Part shown: one piece after another, positions 1-8,506 of the stretch
Layout: each line of letters begins with the position of its first letter
Numbering within the stretch: position 1 is the stretch's first letter
Source of the DNA: Thiomicrorhabdus sp034722175
GTDB lineage: Bacteria > Pseudomonadota > Gammaproteobacteria > Thiomicrospirales > Thiomicrospiraceae
Assembly (NCBI GenBank): GCA_034722175.1
Contig: JAYENR010000107.1
Span: 1-14,913, forward strand
Direction of reading: 5' to 3'
Length of the DNA: 14,913 nt
Program-made: the position numbers and the translations under genes
Notes under the pieces: generated by a model
The model's input: the letters and a program-made list of their open reading frames with translations, nothing else
Databases searched by the model: none
What the model was told of the DNA's origin: nothing

Positions 1-2900
1 ATGCCAAAGCTACCAGTAGCAAAGAAAAAAAGCTTTACGAGCCCATTTTAAATAGTTATCAGGCTTGGCAGGATACGAAAGGTTTGGAAGCGAAAAAGTC
101 ATTCATTTTCGCCAAACTGTATGAGTTTTATTCTCAAAACTATTCTGATGGCGATTTTATTACTCAGCGTACTTTTACTCGTAATACAGACAGCACTAAA
201 CGATTTGTACAGACAAGTGGTGAAGATGTTGAGTTTCACTGGGCAACGGAGGGAATGTATTACATTAAATCTGGAGATTTATACAGTGACTATCAAGCCA
301 AACTATCTGACGGCACAGATTTAATTGTTCGAGTCGATTCAGACCAACTAAAAGAAACGCTGGAAGCCCTTAAAAAAGAAAGTAACCCTGATAAAAAAGC
401 CATGTATAAATTTGGCTCATTATCTAAAAATGAACAGGCCTGGGTATTAACGCTGGAATATGTCAAAAAAGGTAAAAAAACCGATATTCTAACTCCTTTA
501 GAGCATAAAGTAATCGCACAGCAAACGGGCACAGATGAAACTCGAATTCGTTCAATTTTAAATAAATACATTAAACGTAATCAAGCTGACTTCTTTATCC
601 ATCAAAACCTAAAAGAGGAGCTGGATACCAATTTAACTTTTTTCATAAAAAACAATGTGCTTAATCTTGATGTCATGCTGGCCGATGAAGCGACACTGGC
701 AAAAAGTTTAAAAATGGCTAAAGCCATTCAGAAAATTGGTGAAAAAATTAATGCTTTCTTAGGTGCGTTAGAAGGCTTTCAAAAAACGTTGTGGGAAAGA
801 AAAAAGCTGGTAATAGACACTAATTACATTATTAGTTTGAATAAACTGGTTGAGTTAGGTGGCGAAAACTTAATTCCAGATATTCTGGCGTGTAAAGACC
901 AAATTGCAGAGTGGCAAGACCTAAGCCTCGGTGATTATGGTTCACTAGACTCGGTACAAATAAAAGGTGATAAAGATACGGAAATACGATATCTACCTTT
1001 GCCGGTCGATACCAAACACTTTACACAAGATTTTAAGTGGCGAATATTGACGACCATTTCCGATTATTCAGATCAAGCGCTAGATGATTTACTCGACGGC
1101 ACGCTGTTTCATTCCGATAATTGGCAAGCATTAAACCTGATGCAAGAAAAGTATCGGGAAAAAATTAAATGCACCTATATTGATCCGCCGTATAACACCG
1201 GTGATGATGGGTTTCCTTATAAAGATGGATATTTACGTTCTAGTTGGATGTCGTTAATCGACAATCGCCTAAATAAATCCAAAGCACTGATGCCGAATGA
1301 TTCGGCCATTTTTATGTCCATTAATCATCATTCTGAGAGCGACTTAGTTCAAGTGTCCGATAATGTGTTTGATCGTTCTAACCGTATTGAAAACCTGATT
1401 TGGTCTAAAAACACCAGCAAAAATGACTCTAAAACCTACTCTAACGTGCATGAATATATTCGTGTTTACGCTAAACAAAAGGAGGCTACTGAAGCCGATT
1501 TAATGATGTTTCGTGAGCCTAAACCCGGCGCAATAGATGTGATGGAACTGGTAGAGTTGATGCAGGTGAACTTTCCGACAATTGAGCAGATGCAAACAGC
1601 GATTCGCGATTTATATAAAAAGCATAAAGCAGAAGTTAAGGCGCAGTTAGAAGCAGATGGTGTTGAGTATGCTGAATCGCTTGATCCGTGGAAAGGTATT
1701 TTGAATTATAAGCTGTGCGAATACCGCGAAAACGGTCAGCACTTAGATGAAGAGGTGGCAAGAAAACAAAAACGTGGCGAAATTTGGGTGTTTGCTGAAG
1801 ATAATTCATCTTGGCCAAATGCAAATCCACCAGCAGAGCATTTTTATACCGTAAAACACCCTGTTACAGGCATAGAGCACCCTTGTCCTGCGAATGGGTG
1901 GCGTTGGCCTTATGAAGTTGATGTCAATAGTGATGCCATGTCGTTTGTCAAAATGAATACTAATCATCGTATTTATTTTGGTGACGGCAGCCCCGTTCGC
2001 CACAATAAAGAAACTGGCGAACCTGAATTTAAAGTGCCAAGGTTAAAACGCTTTTTGCATGAGGCAGAAACGGATGTAGCTAAATCTTCTTTTGTTGATA
2101 CAACAGATGGCACAAAAGAGTTAAATCATGTGTTAGGGGGGCGTGGGAGTTTTTTGAATCCAAAACCCACCACCTTAATGCAACGCTGTATTTTGCAAAC
2201 CACTCGCAATGAAGATTACGTCTTAGATTACTTTGCAGGTTCTGGCTCTACCGCCCATGCCGTAATGTCAATACCGCATGATTTTGGTAAGCGCAAATTC
2301 TTGTTTATTGAAACAGCAAATTATTTTTATGAATTATTATTGCCAAGAATAAAAAAATTAACTGCTTGTTTACATTGGTCAAGTGGTAAGCCAAACAACT
2401 TAGATGGCCACGGCCTTTTTACCCGTTATCAGAGTCTAGAGCAATATGAGGATTCTCTAGAAAATATCACCAGGCCTGGTGATTTGTCCTTGCCATTTGA
2501 TGACGCAGCCAGTATGCGTTATATGCTTGATGATGCATCTTGTCAGTTTAACGAGCAGAGTTTTGAAACTGCATTTAATCATACTTTAAATGTTGTAAAA
2601 GGCGTGGATATTGAAGCGGTTGAAGTCGATATGGTCGAAAGCTTGATTTACCTGCTTGGCTTAAAGGTGGATAAGTTGTATTTAGAGGGTAAAGGCGTCG
2701 TGATAACGGGTGAGACCAATCGAACGCAGCAAAGTATTACTGTGGCGTGGCGTGAGTGTTCTGTTCAAGATTCAGAATGGGTTAAAACAATGATTGAAAA
2801 GCATCCAGCAGATTTACTGTATAGCAATCAATGTGGGGAGTTAACTCTAAACACTGATGCAGAATTAAAATCCATTGAACAAGTTTTTCTGGAGCGATAG
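1..2900 (+). CDS. Type III-like (beta-class) DNA adenine methyltransferase, 5' end outside the window
   Basis: Modification subunit of a type III-like restriction-modification system, predicted to transfer a methyl group from S-adenosylmethionine to adenine N6. The frame is open from base 3 to the TAG at 2898-2900, and the residues before the first start-like codon (TTG, 84) look like normal protein, so the true start lies left of the window. Numbering from that TTG, residues 1-330 are a large N-terminal region, then comes the SDNW segment (about 345) leading to catalytic motif IV DPPY (367-370, followed by NTG). A long middle section should include the target-recognition domain, and AdoMet-binding motif I FAGSGST is at 717-723. 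The order IV then I is the beta class. At more than 938 residues it is longer than classical Mod proteins (roughly 650). Its stop abuts the helicase ATG at 2901. The target sequence cannot be read from the protein. Confidence 0.9.
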   Translation, partial: AKATSSKEKKLYEPILNSYQAWQDTKGLEAKKSFIFAKLYEFYSQNYSDGDFITQRTFTRNTDSTKRFVQTSGEDVEFHWATEGMYYIKSGDLYSDYQAKLSDGTDLIVRVDSDQLKETLEALKKESNPDKKAMYKFGSLSKNEQAWVLTLEYVKKGKKTDILTPLEHKVIAQQTGTDETRIRSILNKYIKRNQADFFIHQNLKEELDTNLTFFIKNNVLNLDVMLADEATLAKSLKMAKAIQKIGEKINAFLGALEGFQKTLWERKKLVIDTNYIISLNKLVELGGENLIPDILACKDQIAEWQDLSLGDYGSLDSVQIKGDKDTEIRYLPLPVDTKHFTQDFKWRILTTISDYSDQALDDLLDGTLFHSDNWQALNLMQEKYREKIKCTYIDPPYNTGDDGFPYKDGYLRSSWMSLIDNRLNKSKALMPNDSAIFMSINHHSESDLVQVSDNVFDRSNRIENLIWSKNTSKNDSKTYSNVHEYIRVYAKQKEATEADLMMFREPKPGAIDVMELVELMQVNFPTIEQMQTAIRDLYKKHKAEVKAQLEADGVEYAESLDPWKGILNYKLCEYRENGQHLDEEVARKQKRGEIWVFAEDNSSWPNANPPAEHFYTVKHPVTGIEHPCPANGWRWPYEVDVNSDAMSFVKMNTNHRIYFGDGSPVRHNKETGEPEFKVPRLKRFLHEAETDVAKSSFVDTTDGTKELNHVLGGRGSFLNPKPTTLMQRCILQTTRNEDYVLDYFAGSGSTAHAVMSIPHDFGKRKFLFIETANYFYELLLPRIKKLTACLHWSSGKPNNLDGHGLFTRYQSLEQYEDSLENITRPGDLSLPFDDAASMRYMLDDASCQFNEQSFETAFNHTLNVVKGVDIEAVEVDMVESLIYLLGLKVDKLYLEGKGVVITGETNRTQQSITVAWRECSVQDSEWVKTMIEKHPADLLYSNQCGELTLNTDAELKSIEQVFLER
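435..442. repeat. CAGGCCTG octamer, copy 1
   Basis: Exact copy of the iterated palindrome within the methyltransferase gene, in the codon phase giving Gln-Ala-Trp. It is flanked by AA on the left and GG on the right. The function is unknown; see the finding on the six copies. Confidence 0.7.
2466..2483. repeat. 18-bp perfect palindrome centred on CAGGCCTG, inside the methyltransferase gene
   Basis: The sequence reads ATCACCAGG and then its exact reverse complement CCTGGTGAT, with no loop. The central octamer CAGGCCTG (2471-2478) is one of six copies in the window. Here it is read in the codon phase giving Thr-Arg-Pro-Gly. Confidence 0.8.
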
Positions 2901-5333
2901 ATGGCACAGTCAGTATTGCACCAGAATCTAGTTTTAAAAGAGTTTATTTGCCATAAGGCGCAATTGGATATTAAGCGCTTGGAGTCCTTACTTAAAGAAG
3001 TGGAGGGAATTAAAGGAGATTTTCGTTTACCTGCTTCTCAACTCTTGCGCGGTTTAACCACTTCCCAGCAATCGGTAGTATTAGATGGCTTAGATAACGC
3101 GATTGCAAAAGTAGGCTTTACTCCGCGTTATTATCAATATATCGCGCTACTCATGGCCGCTTTGAATTTGTATTGGATTGAACAGCTTGCAGAAGTTGAA
3201 TACTTAATGGAGCTAAATGCATTTGCAGGTGGCTTTGAAGGTGAATCGTTTAGCTTTAGCGCAAATGATTTACACATGTTGGCATTTTGGATGGCTACCG
3301 CTTCGGGTAAAACCTTAGTTTTGCAAGTGTCAATCGAGTTACTAGCACAATTTGGTCAAAAGTTTGATGCCATTTTTTTACTTTCTCCGAATGCCAATCT
3401 ATCGCAACAACACGCTTCTGAACTGGCTGACTTAAAAGGCAAAAATATTATTTTGTATTCAGGAGAAAATCCAAGCGGTAATCCAAGAGGGATAACCTCA
3501 AACGATATTTTAGTCAGTGAGTTTTCCAAGTTTGTTGATCGTCAAGTGACTGGGAAAAACGCGAAAACATTACCGATAGACGACTTTAAAGGCCGTTTTT
3601 TAGTTTTGGTAGATGAAGGTCATAAAGGCCAATCGGGTAATACTGACACGGATGAAAGTCAGTGGAAAAAAGTCCAGCTAAAGTTAGCAGGCCTGCATGA
3701 CGATTCAACTAACCCAACAAAAGGCATGATTATTGAGTTCTCTGCTACGCTTGGCCAAGTGGCGCAAAATCAAAATGTACTAAGTCAGTATGCCAAAAGT
3801 GTCGCCTATGATTATGCGTATGATAAGTTTTATGCCGATGGTTATGGTAAACAGCCTAAAATTCAAAACCGCCATAAACAGGAATACGAAACAGCTTTAT
3901 TAGCCTCCTTGCTTGGATATTGGCATCAGCTGGTTTTGTTTGAAAAAAAGCAAGTGCTTAACTTTGCACCTGAATGGCAAGTTGAGAAGCCTTTGTGGGT
4001 TATGCTGGGGTTAACCGCTAACAGCAAAAAGAAATCAGACCAAGTAAAAGAAATTGAAGATCTAAATTCGGATATTCAAAAAAGCATTTTGTTTCTTAGA
4101 AAAGTATTTGATCCATCTATCTTTCAGAAAGACTTACAGGCTTTATTGACTGATCAAGACCTACAAGAAACCTTACCCAAAGAAACCCTGCAGAGTATCA
4201 AAAAGCAATCAAATCAATTAGAGGATTTGGTGAAAGATATCTATCGTCGAGTATTTGGCATCTTGACCACGCACGCACCCCAATTGATTTTGCGTCAAAT
4301 TAAAAGTACAGCTAACAAGGAGATGGGGTTAGGTGTTTTTAATGGGGAGAGTGTTCAGTATTTTGGAGTGGTAAATATAGGTTCCTTAGAGGGCTATAAG
4401 GCATTTTCAGAAAAAGAAAATATTCCTTATGATACAGATATAGATTCAAGTTCATTGTTCGATGAAATTTCTTCTCAGCGTTCAAAAATAAATATCTTAA
4501 TGGGTTCACGTCGCTTTGCAGAGGGCTGGAATAATTACCGTGCTAGCACTTTATCTATTATGCGTTTAGGCACTTCTGAAGGTGCTTTAATTGTGCAAAT
4601 GTTTGGTCGTATGGTTCGTTTAAAAGGTGTTGAAGGGTTAGGAAAGCGCTTAGTCAATGTTGGCGATTTTCAACTTTTACAAACCGCATTAATTTTTGGT
4701 GCTGGTGCAGGATGGCTTGATACCTTTATTAGCGCACTTGAAAAACAAGGCATAATGCTGGAAGCCCCTAAAGCAGTCGTGCAAAACGTTATAGACCCTA
4801 TCAATCCAATGCCACAGCCTAAACTGGTGATACGCCCAAAATCAGAGTATCAGTGTGTATTAGATGCTTGCTGGTTTGAAGGCATTAACAAGGTTAGAAA
4901 GTCTTTAATTTATTCAGGAACACAAACGGATACGAATGAGTTCGGTGTGTTAAAAACTGAAAGAATTTCTTCAGTAGGTGAAGATATCACCCCGTTTTTC
5001 AAAGAAAATATTTTGCCTTTAATTAATATTGAACAGATTTATTTTTCTCTGTGCGAAACGCGCCAAATAAAGGGTTGGTGGAATTTAGTATTTTCTAAAG
5101 CCGCTATAAGTCAGTTTTTTAAAAGTGATCAATACGAAATTATCGGTTATACACGACATTTAACTGTTAAGCACTTTGATGATCTTGAGCGCATGCAAAA
5201 GCTTGCATTGCAAATTCTGATCAGTGCGGTAACGGCGAAATACAAAAAAGATGAAAAAGCTCAGAGTCATTATGAGTTTGCTGTTATTCCAGCGGCGCTT
5301 GATGCAACAGTACTTTCAGTGGAGAAGATTTAA
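2901..5333 (+). CDS. SF2 helicase/translocase, type III Res-like motor subunit without its nuclease domain
   Basis: An 810-residue DEAD/DEAH-family motor resembling the helicase half of type III restriction subunits, expected to use ATP to move or switch on DNA and communicate between sites. Visible motifs are Walker A MATASGKT (131-138), DEGH Walker B (238-241), motif III SAT (281-283), a motif V-like GSRRFAEGWNN (535-545) and motif VI QMFGRMVR (566-573). About 120 residues (340-460) separate the two RecA lobes. Residues 600-810 show no PD-(D/E)XK motif that I can recognise, whereas classical Res proteins end in such a nuclease. The next gene supplies one. The ATG at 2901 directly follows the methyltransferase stop, with a GGAG ribosome-binding site at 2891-2894 inside the upstream gene, so the two are probably translated together. 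Confidence 0.88.
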   Translation: MAQSVLHQNLVLKEFICHKAQLDIKRLESLLKEVEGIKGDFRLPASQLLRGLTTSQQSVVLDGLDNAIAKVGFTPRYYQYIALLMAALNLYWIEQLAEVEYLMELNAFAGGFEGESFSFSANDLHMLAFWMATASGKTLVLQVSIELLAQFGQKFDAIFLLSPNANLSQQHASELADLKGKNIILYSGENPSGNPRGITSNDILVSEFSKFVDRQVTGKNAKTLPIDDFKGRFLVLVDEGHKGQSGNTDTDESQWKKVQLKLAGLHDDSTNPTKGMIIEFSATLGQVAQNQNVLSQYAKSVAYDYAYDKFYADGYGKQPKIQNRHKQEYETALLASLLGYWHQLVLFEKKQVLNFAPEWQVEKPLWVMLGLTANSKKKSDQVKEIEDLNSDIQKSILFLRKVFDPSIFQKDLQALLTDQDLQETLPKETLQSIKKQSNQLEDLVKDIYRRVFGILTTHAPQLILRQIKSTANKEMGLGVFNGESVQYFGVVNIGSLEGYKAFSEKENIPYDTDIDSSSLFDEISSQRSKINILMGSRRFAEGWNNYRASTLSIMRLGTSEGALIVQMFGRMVRLKGVEGLGKRLVNVGDFQLLQTALIFGAGAGWLDTFISALEKQGIMLEAPKAVVQNVIDPINPMPQPKLVIRPKSEYQCVLDACWFEGINKVRKSLIYSGTQTDTNEFGVLKTERISSVGEDITPFFKENILPLINIEQIYFSLCETRQIKGWWNLVFSKAAISQFFKSDQYEIIGYTRHLTVKHFDDLERMQKLALQILISAVTAKYKKDEKAQSHYEFAVIPAALDATVLSVEKI
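3688..3695. repeat. CAGGCCTG octamer, copy 3
   Basis: Exact copy inside the helicase gene, in the codon phase giving Ala-Gly-Leu-His. This phase differs from copies 1 and 2. The palindrome extends by one base on each side (G and C). Confidence 0.7.
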
Positions 5334-5335
5334 TA

Positions 5336-6466
5336 ATGCAATTAGATTTACTGTCTCAAACAGACAAAGAGTGCAGAACCGAAAACTTTGACCATATTTT
5401 GGATATCGTACAAGATAAAGATGGAGATGCATTCTATAACATACCTGGCGCAATTCAGAATCCTTGGCCAATTGATAATAGTCAATGTTGTAAAGGCCGA
5501 CCAGGCACTTTAGATAAAAGTGAAACGCAATTTATCATTAATTTTGTTCAAACACTTGGCGTCACCAAAGAAAATGCATCAGACTTTATCGGTACGCATA
5601 TTCCCTATCAGCATCAAGATAAAGAATATGAAGTTTTCCTGTTAAGAAACTTGCCAAAGACTGGCATTGGTTTGAGATATGGTGAGCATGATAGTTACTA
5701 CCCAGATTTTGCTTTGTTTTTTAAGGTAAAAAATGAAAATTCTGGGGTTGTAACGTTGGTGGATACAAAAGGCTTGAAGTCTGAAATGAATGAAAAAGGC
5801 TTTAGTCACTATAAATATCTTTCCAATATGCTATCTATTTCTGAAATAAATAGCCAGATTGGCGGAAATTTTGAAAATTGGCATTATAGTGGTTGTTTTG
5901 TTTCAACCAGTAAAATTGACACATTAAGCTTTCCAGATATCGTTGTTAATAATCCAAGCTATAAAACAGCAGAACGCTATAAAAATTTTGGTATTTTGTT
6001 TGAAGGTGGTGATTATCAAGGTTTGGTTGATTGGTCATTAGCAAGTAATCGCAGTACCGTAGAAAAAGTCTCTAACCTTATTTTTAGAGCGCAAACCGAG
6101 GATATTTATTCTGACGATGATGCTAATTTTCCTGGTGGCTACATAGGTCTACTATTCAAGACTCTGGTTTATTTTGGCCTTTCTGAAGAGTCAGCAATAA
6201 AGATCGTATTTGAGATTTTCTTTGAGTATGACGCTTTCAATGCCTCTGAAAAACACATTCAAGAGAAGTTGGTTGATATTCTTTCTAATCGGGGAGGTAT
6301 AAGAGCATTAGAGATTGTAAACATACAAAAAACAGGTTGGCTTGGTTTGGGGAAACGCTCTTATTCACCGTTAATAAAAGCTTTGATGGCTAACAATAAA
6401 ATATCTAAAAGCTTAAAACCTGAAACTGGGTACTTCGGTGAGGCAGATGAACAATTCGAATCATGA
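5336..6466 (+). CDS. Stand-alone PD-(D/E)XK-like endonuclease, probable cleavage subunit of the locus
   Basis: A 376-residue soluble protein that I do not recognise as a named family. Its central segment fits a PD-(D/E)XK nuclease core: YYPDF with Pro-Asp at 123-124, a beta-strand-like stretch, and LVDTKG with Asp-Thr-Lys at 143-145. The metal-binding spacing of about 18 residues and the terminal KG resemble the C-terminal nuclease of type III Res. The usual Glu of the motif is Asp here. Residues 240-376 look largely alpha-helical and may bind partner or DNA. A clear GGAG ribosome-binding site (5321-5324) lies 11 bases before the ATG, and the gene begins 2 bases after the helicase stop. Acting as the cutting subunit for the preceding motor is inferred from the motif and the position. 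Confidence 0.78.
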   Translation: MQLDLLSQTDKECRTENFDHILDIVQDKDGDAFYNIPGAIQNPWPIDNSQCCKGRPGTLDKSETQFIINFVQTLGVTKENASDFIGTHIPYQHQDKEYEVFLLRNLPKTGIGLRYGEHDSYYPDFALFFKVKNENSGVVTLVDTKGLKSEMNEKGFSHYKYLSNMLSISEINSQIGGNFENWHYSGCFVSTSKIDTLSFPDIVVNNPSYKTAERYKNFGILFEGGDYQGLVDWSLASNRSTVEKVSNLIFRAQTEDIYSDDDANFPGGYIGLLFKTLVYFGLSEESAIKIVFEIFFEYDAFNASEKHIQEKLVDILSNRGGIRALEIVNIQKTGWLGLGKRSYSPLIKALMANNKISKSLKPETGYFGEADEQFES

Positions 6467-7253
6467 CTCTTTGTCAAGTTTGTCAAAATTTTATCAAAAA
6501 AATTCAGACGTAAAACTAGAAGGTAATACAGAAGATAATAAGAAAATGCGGGTTTTCTTTTATCAAATTGCGCTTGGCGGTTTAAAAGGAAACCGACTTG
6601 AGTTTGAGTTGTCTGAAGACAAAGTTATCTATGAACGCGAGAATACACTTTCTGAAATTTTAGATAAAAACCCTTCTATTTTTGACCATGTAAGATCGAA
6701 AAAACAAGCGCGCAACATGTCTAATGAAGCATTTCGCTTTTTTATGGAAAGAGGTCATGTGATCAAGGCTTTTAAAGTTCACCAAAAAGCGTGCAATGGT
6801 TTTTGGGCTTTTTTAAAACTTTTGTTCATTCCAAAGCTAATAGCGACCTCTTTGTTTGGTATTTTTGCGGTTCTTAGTTCTGGCGAGCTAATAAAGTTCG
6901 CTGACATAATCGCCAACCATACAAACAATATTTATATGTTTCTAGCATCTATGGGTGTGATTTTCGTTTTGTACTTTGGTTTGATTGATTTGCGCTACTT
7001 AAGGCCTAAACTTAAATTTTGGCATGCCATTATAAGAGGCATATTTCCAACAGTCTTATTGCTTATTTATATGCTTTTGGGTTGGGTATTAACTGTAATT
7101 CTGATCGGTTTTGATGGTTTATACACTATTGGCGACTTAGAGTGTTCTGAAGAAAATAATATGTTTGTTTTAGCGTTAACGTTTGTATCAGGTGTATTTT
7201 CAATATTACTTCAATCCCTTTGGGATAGAGAGTCTGTTTTGAGGCCAATATAG
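6447..7253 (+). CDS. Four-helix integral membrane protein of unknown function in the restriction cassette
   Basis: Not recognised. From the ATG at 6447 the product is 268 residues. An in-frame GTG at 6438 would add three, and its spacing from the weak TGGG at 6427-6430 is better than the 3-base gap between GAGG and the ATG, so the start is uncertain. The first 115 or so residues are polar and probably cytoplasmic. Four hydrophobic segments follow at about 122-145, 161-181, 197-221 and 238-258. The short tail carries Trp-Asp-Arg-Glu. There is no signal peptide and no enzyme motif. The reading frame starts inside the last codons of the nuclease gene (about 20-29 bp overlap) and ends 10 bases before the DUF4268 gene, so it belongs to the same transcript. 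A membrane protein is not a standard restriction-modification component. It may be an effector, an anchor or a passenger. Confidence 0.75.
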   Translation: MNNSNHDSLSSLSKFYQKNSDVKLEGNTEDNKKMRVFFYQIALGGLKGNRLEFELSEDKVIYERENTLSEILDKNPSIFDHVRSKKQARNMSNEAFRFFMERGHVIKAFKVHQKACNGFWAFLKLLFIPKLIATSLFGIFAVLSSGELIKFADIIANHTNNIYMFLASMGVIFVLYFGLIDLRYLRPKLKFWHAIIRGIFPTVLLLIYMLLGWVLTVILIGFDGLYTIGDLECSEENNMFVLALTFVSGVFSILLQSLWDRESVLRPI

Positions 7254-7263
7254 GAGTTTTCAT

Positions 7264-8397
7264 ATGTACCGCATCAACCGCCAACAAAACGATATTGTTC
7301 AGCTTGAAGAGAAAAGCTTTCATGAGTTGCAGTTTAAAGAGCGTGAACACTTGCAGGAGTGGATTGCTAAGAACCCTCAAGTGCTTGGGGGCGGGGATGA
7401 TTTGCTGATTATTCAGAAAGAGTTTGCGGGCTTTAATGACACCAATGAGCGCTTGGATCTGTTGGCTTTAGATAAAGATGGTCGCTTGGTTATTATTGAA
7501 AACAAGCTGGATGATTCTGGAAAGGATGTCGTTTGGCAAGCGCTTAAATACACCTCTTATTGTTCTACGCTTTCCACCTCTCAAATCTTGAAGATTTACC
7601 AAGATTATCTAGATCGCTATGCAAATGGTGAGGATGCTAAAACCAATGTTTTAGATTTTTTATCGCTGGAAGAGGATTCGGAACTGTTACTGAATCGTCA
7701 AGATCAGCGCATGATTTTTGTGGCAAATAACTTTCGCAAGGAAGTCACTTCTACCGTATTGTGGTTGTTGAACCATGATATTCAGATTCAATGTTTCAAA
7801 GCTAAACCCTACGTTTTAGATAATGAGGTGTTGTTGCAGATTGAGCAAATTATACCGTTACCTGAAACCCAGGAATTTATGATTGATGCAAAACAAAAAC
7901 AGAGAGAAGAAACGGGTAAAAGTCAAACAGTCGCCGATTCAGAAGCCTATTTAATGGAGTTTTGGAGGGACTTGAAAACGGAGATGCAGCATCGAGGTTT
8001 TCAGTATTTTGATAATGTTTCAGCTAAGCCTTCATACAATATTGGTTTGTGGAAGTGGGAAGGCCGCTTTGGTATGGCTGTGGGTACACATGCAGTGAGG
8101 GTGGAGCTCTATTTTAGTAGTGATGCCAATAAAACGTTGTTTGATGCTATGTTTGAACGTAAGGCTGAGATTGAGTCTTTATATGGCAAAGAAATTACAT
8201 GGGAACGTCTGGATAATAAAAAAGCGACGCGCATAAGACATGACTTATCTAAAGAGGCTTACCTTGAAATGCCTGCATGGAAAGGCGATGAGTCTGGTAA
8301 ACAGCAGCGTATCGACTGGCTGATTAACGAGTTTGATCAATTCTACAAAGCGGTCTATCCGGTTTGGGAGAAGGTTCGTTTAGAGTTAAAAGCTTAA
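7264..8397 (+). CDS. DUF4268-family protein with PD-(D/E)XK nuclease-like N-terminus
   Basis: A 377-residue protein with two regions. Residues 25-115 resemble an endonuclease-like fold of the NucS/DUF91 kind: a polar turn, RLDLLALD with Asp65, then RLVIIENK with Glu79 and Lys81, and a following helix WQALKYTSY. This is a reasonable D...ExK metal-binding site. Residues 225-377 match the DUF4268 pattern (FW..L...... and repeated aromatic/charged helices ending near PVWEKV). Proteins of this family are often found beside restriction-modification and other defence genes, but their substrate is not established. Ribosome-binding site AGGAG (7252-7256) overlaps the stop codon of the membrane-protein gene and sits 7 bases from the ATG. 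This is the last gene of the rightward cassette. Confidence 0.8.
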   Translation: MYRINRQQNDIVQLEEKSFHELQFKEREHLQEWIAKNPQVLGGGDDLLIIQKEFAGFNDTNERLDLLALDKDGRLVIIENKLDDSGKDVVWQALKYTSYCSTLSTSQILKIYQDYLDRYANGEDAKTNVLDFLSLEEDSELLLNRQDQRMIFVANNFRKEVTSTVLWLLNHDIQIQCFKAKPYVLDNEVLLQIEQIIPLPETQEFMIDAKQKQREETGKSQTVADSEAYLMEFWRDLKTEMQHRGFQYFDNVSAKPSYNIGLWKWEGRFGMAVGTHAVRVELYFSSDANKTLFDAMFERKAEIESLYGKEITWERLDNKKATRIRHDLSKEAYLEMPAWKGDESGKQQRIDWLINEFDQFYKAVYPVWEKVRLELKA

Positions 8398-8438
8398 GGT
8401 CTTCCACACTTTATCTCTTTTGTTTTATTGAGGCTTTC

Positions 8439-8467
8439 TTGACTTAGTCACGGTGTCTCATTAGTCT
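8439..8467 (+). promoter_or_regulatory. Possible promoter for tpm
   Basis: In the 109-bp gap between the DUF4268 gene and tpm there is TTGACT (8439-8444, close to a -35 box) and, 17 bases on, TAGTCT (8462-8467). The -10 matches TATAAT at only three of six positions. No convincing hairpin terminator for the upstream cassette was seen in this gap. Confidence 0.25.
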
Positions 8468-8506
8468 TTGGGGTTTAATAGAGCAAGGTAATTAGTAGAG
8501 GTCTTA

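Noticed and set aside
84..324. TTG at 84 as the true start of the methyltransferase, and the small open frame 121-324
   Set aside because: The methyltransferase frame is open back to base 3 with protein-like residues, so the start lies outside the window. The small frame is a shadow of that gene.
1..2900. Phase variation of the methyltransferase by simple tandem repeats, common in type III mod genes
   Set aside because: No tandem tetra- or pentanucleotide tract is visible in the part of the gene present here.
7001..7010. Seventh AGGCCT site, at about 7002-7007, as another copy of the iterated octamer
   Set aside because: It is flanked by A on both sides in the plus strand (AAGGCCTA), so it does not extend to CAGGCCTG.
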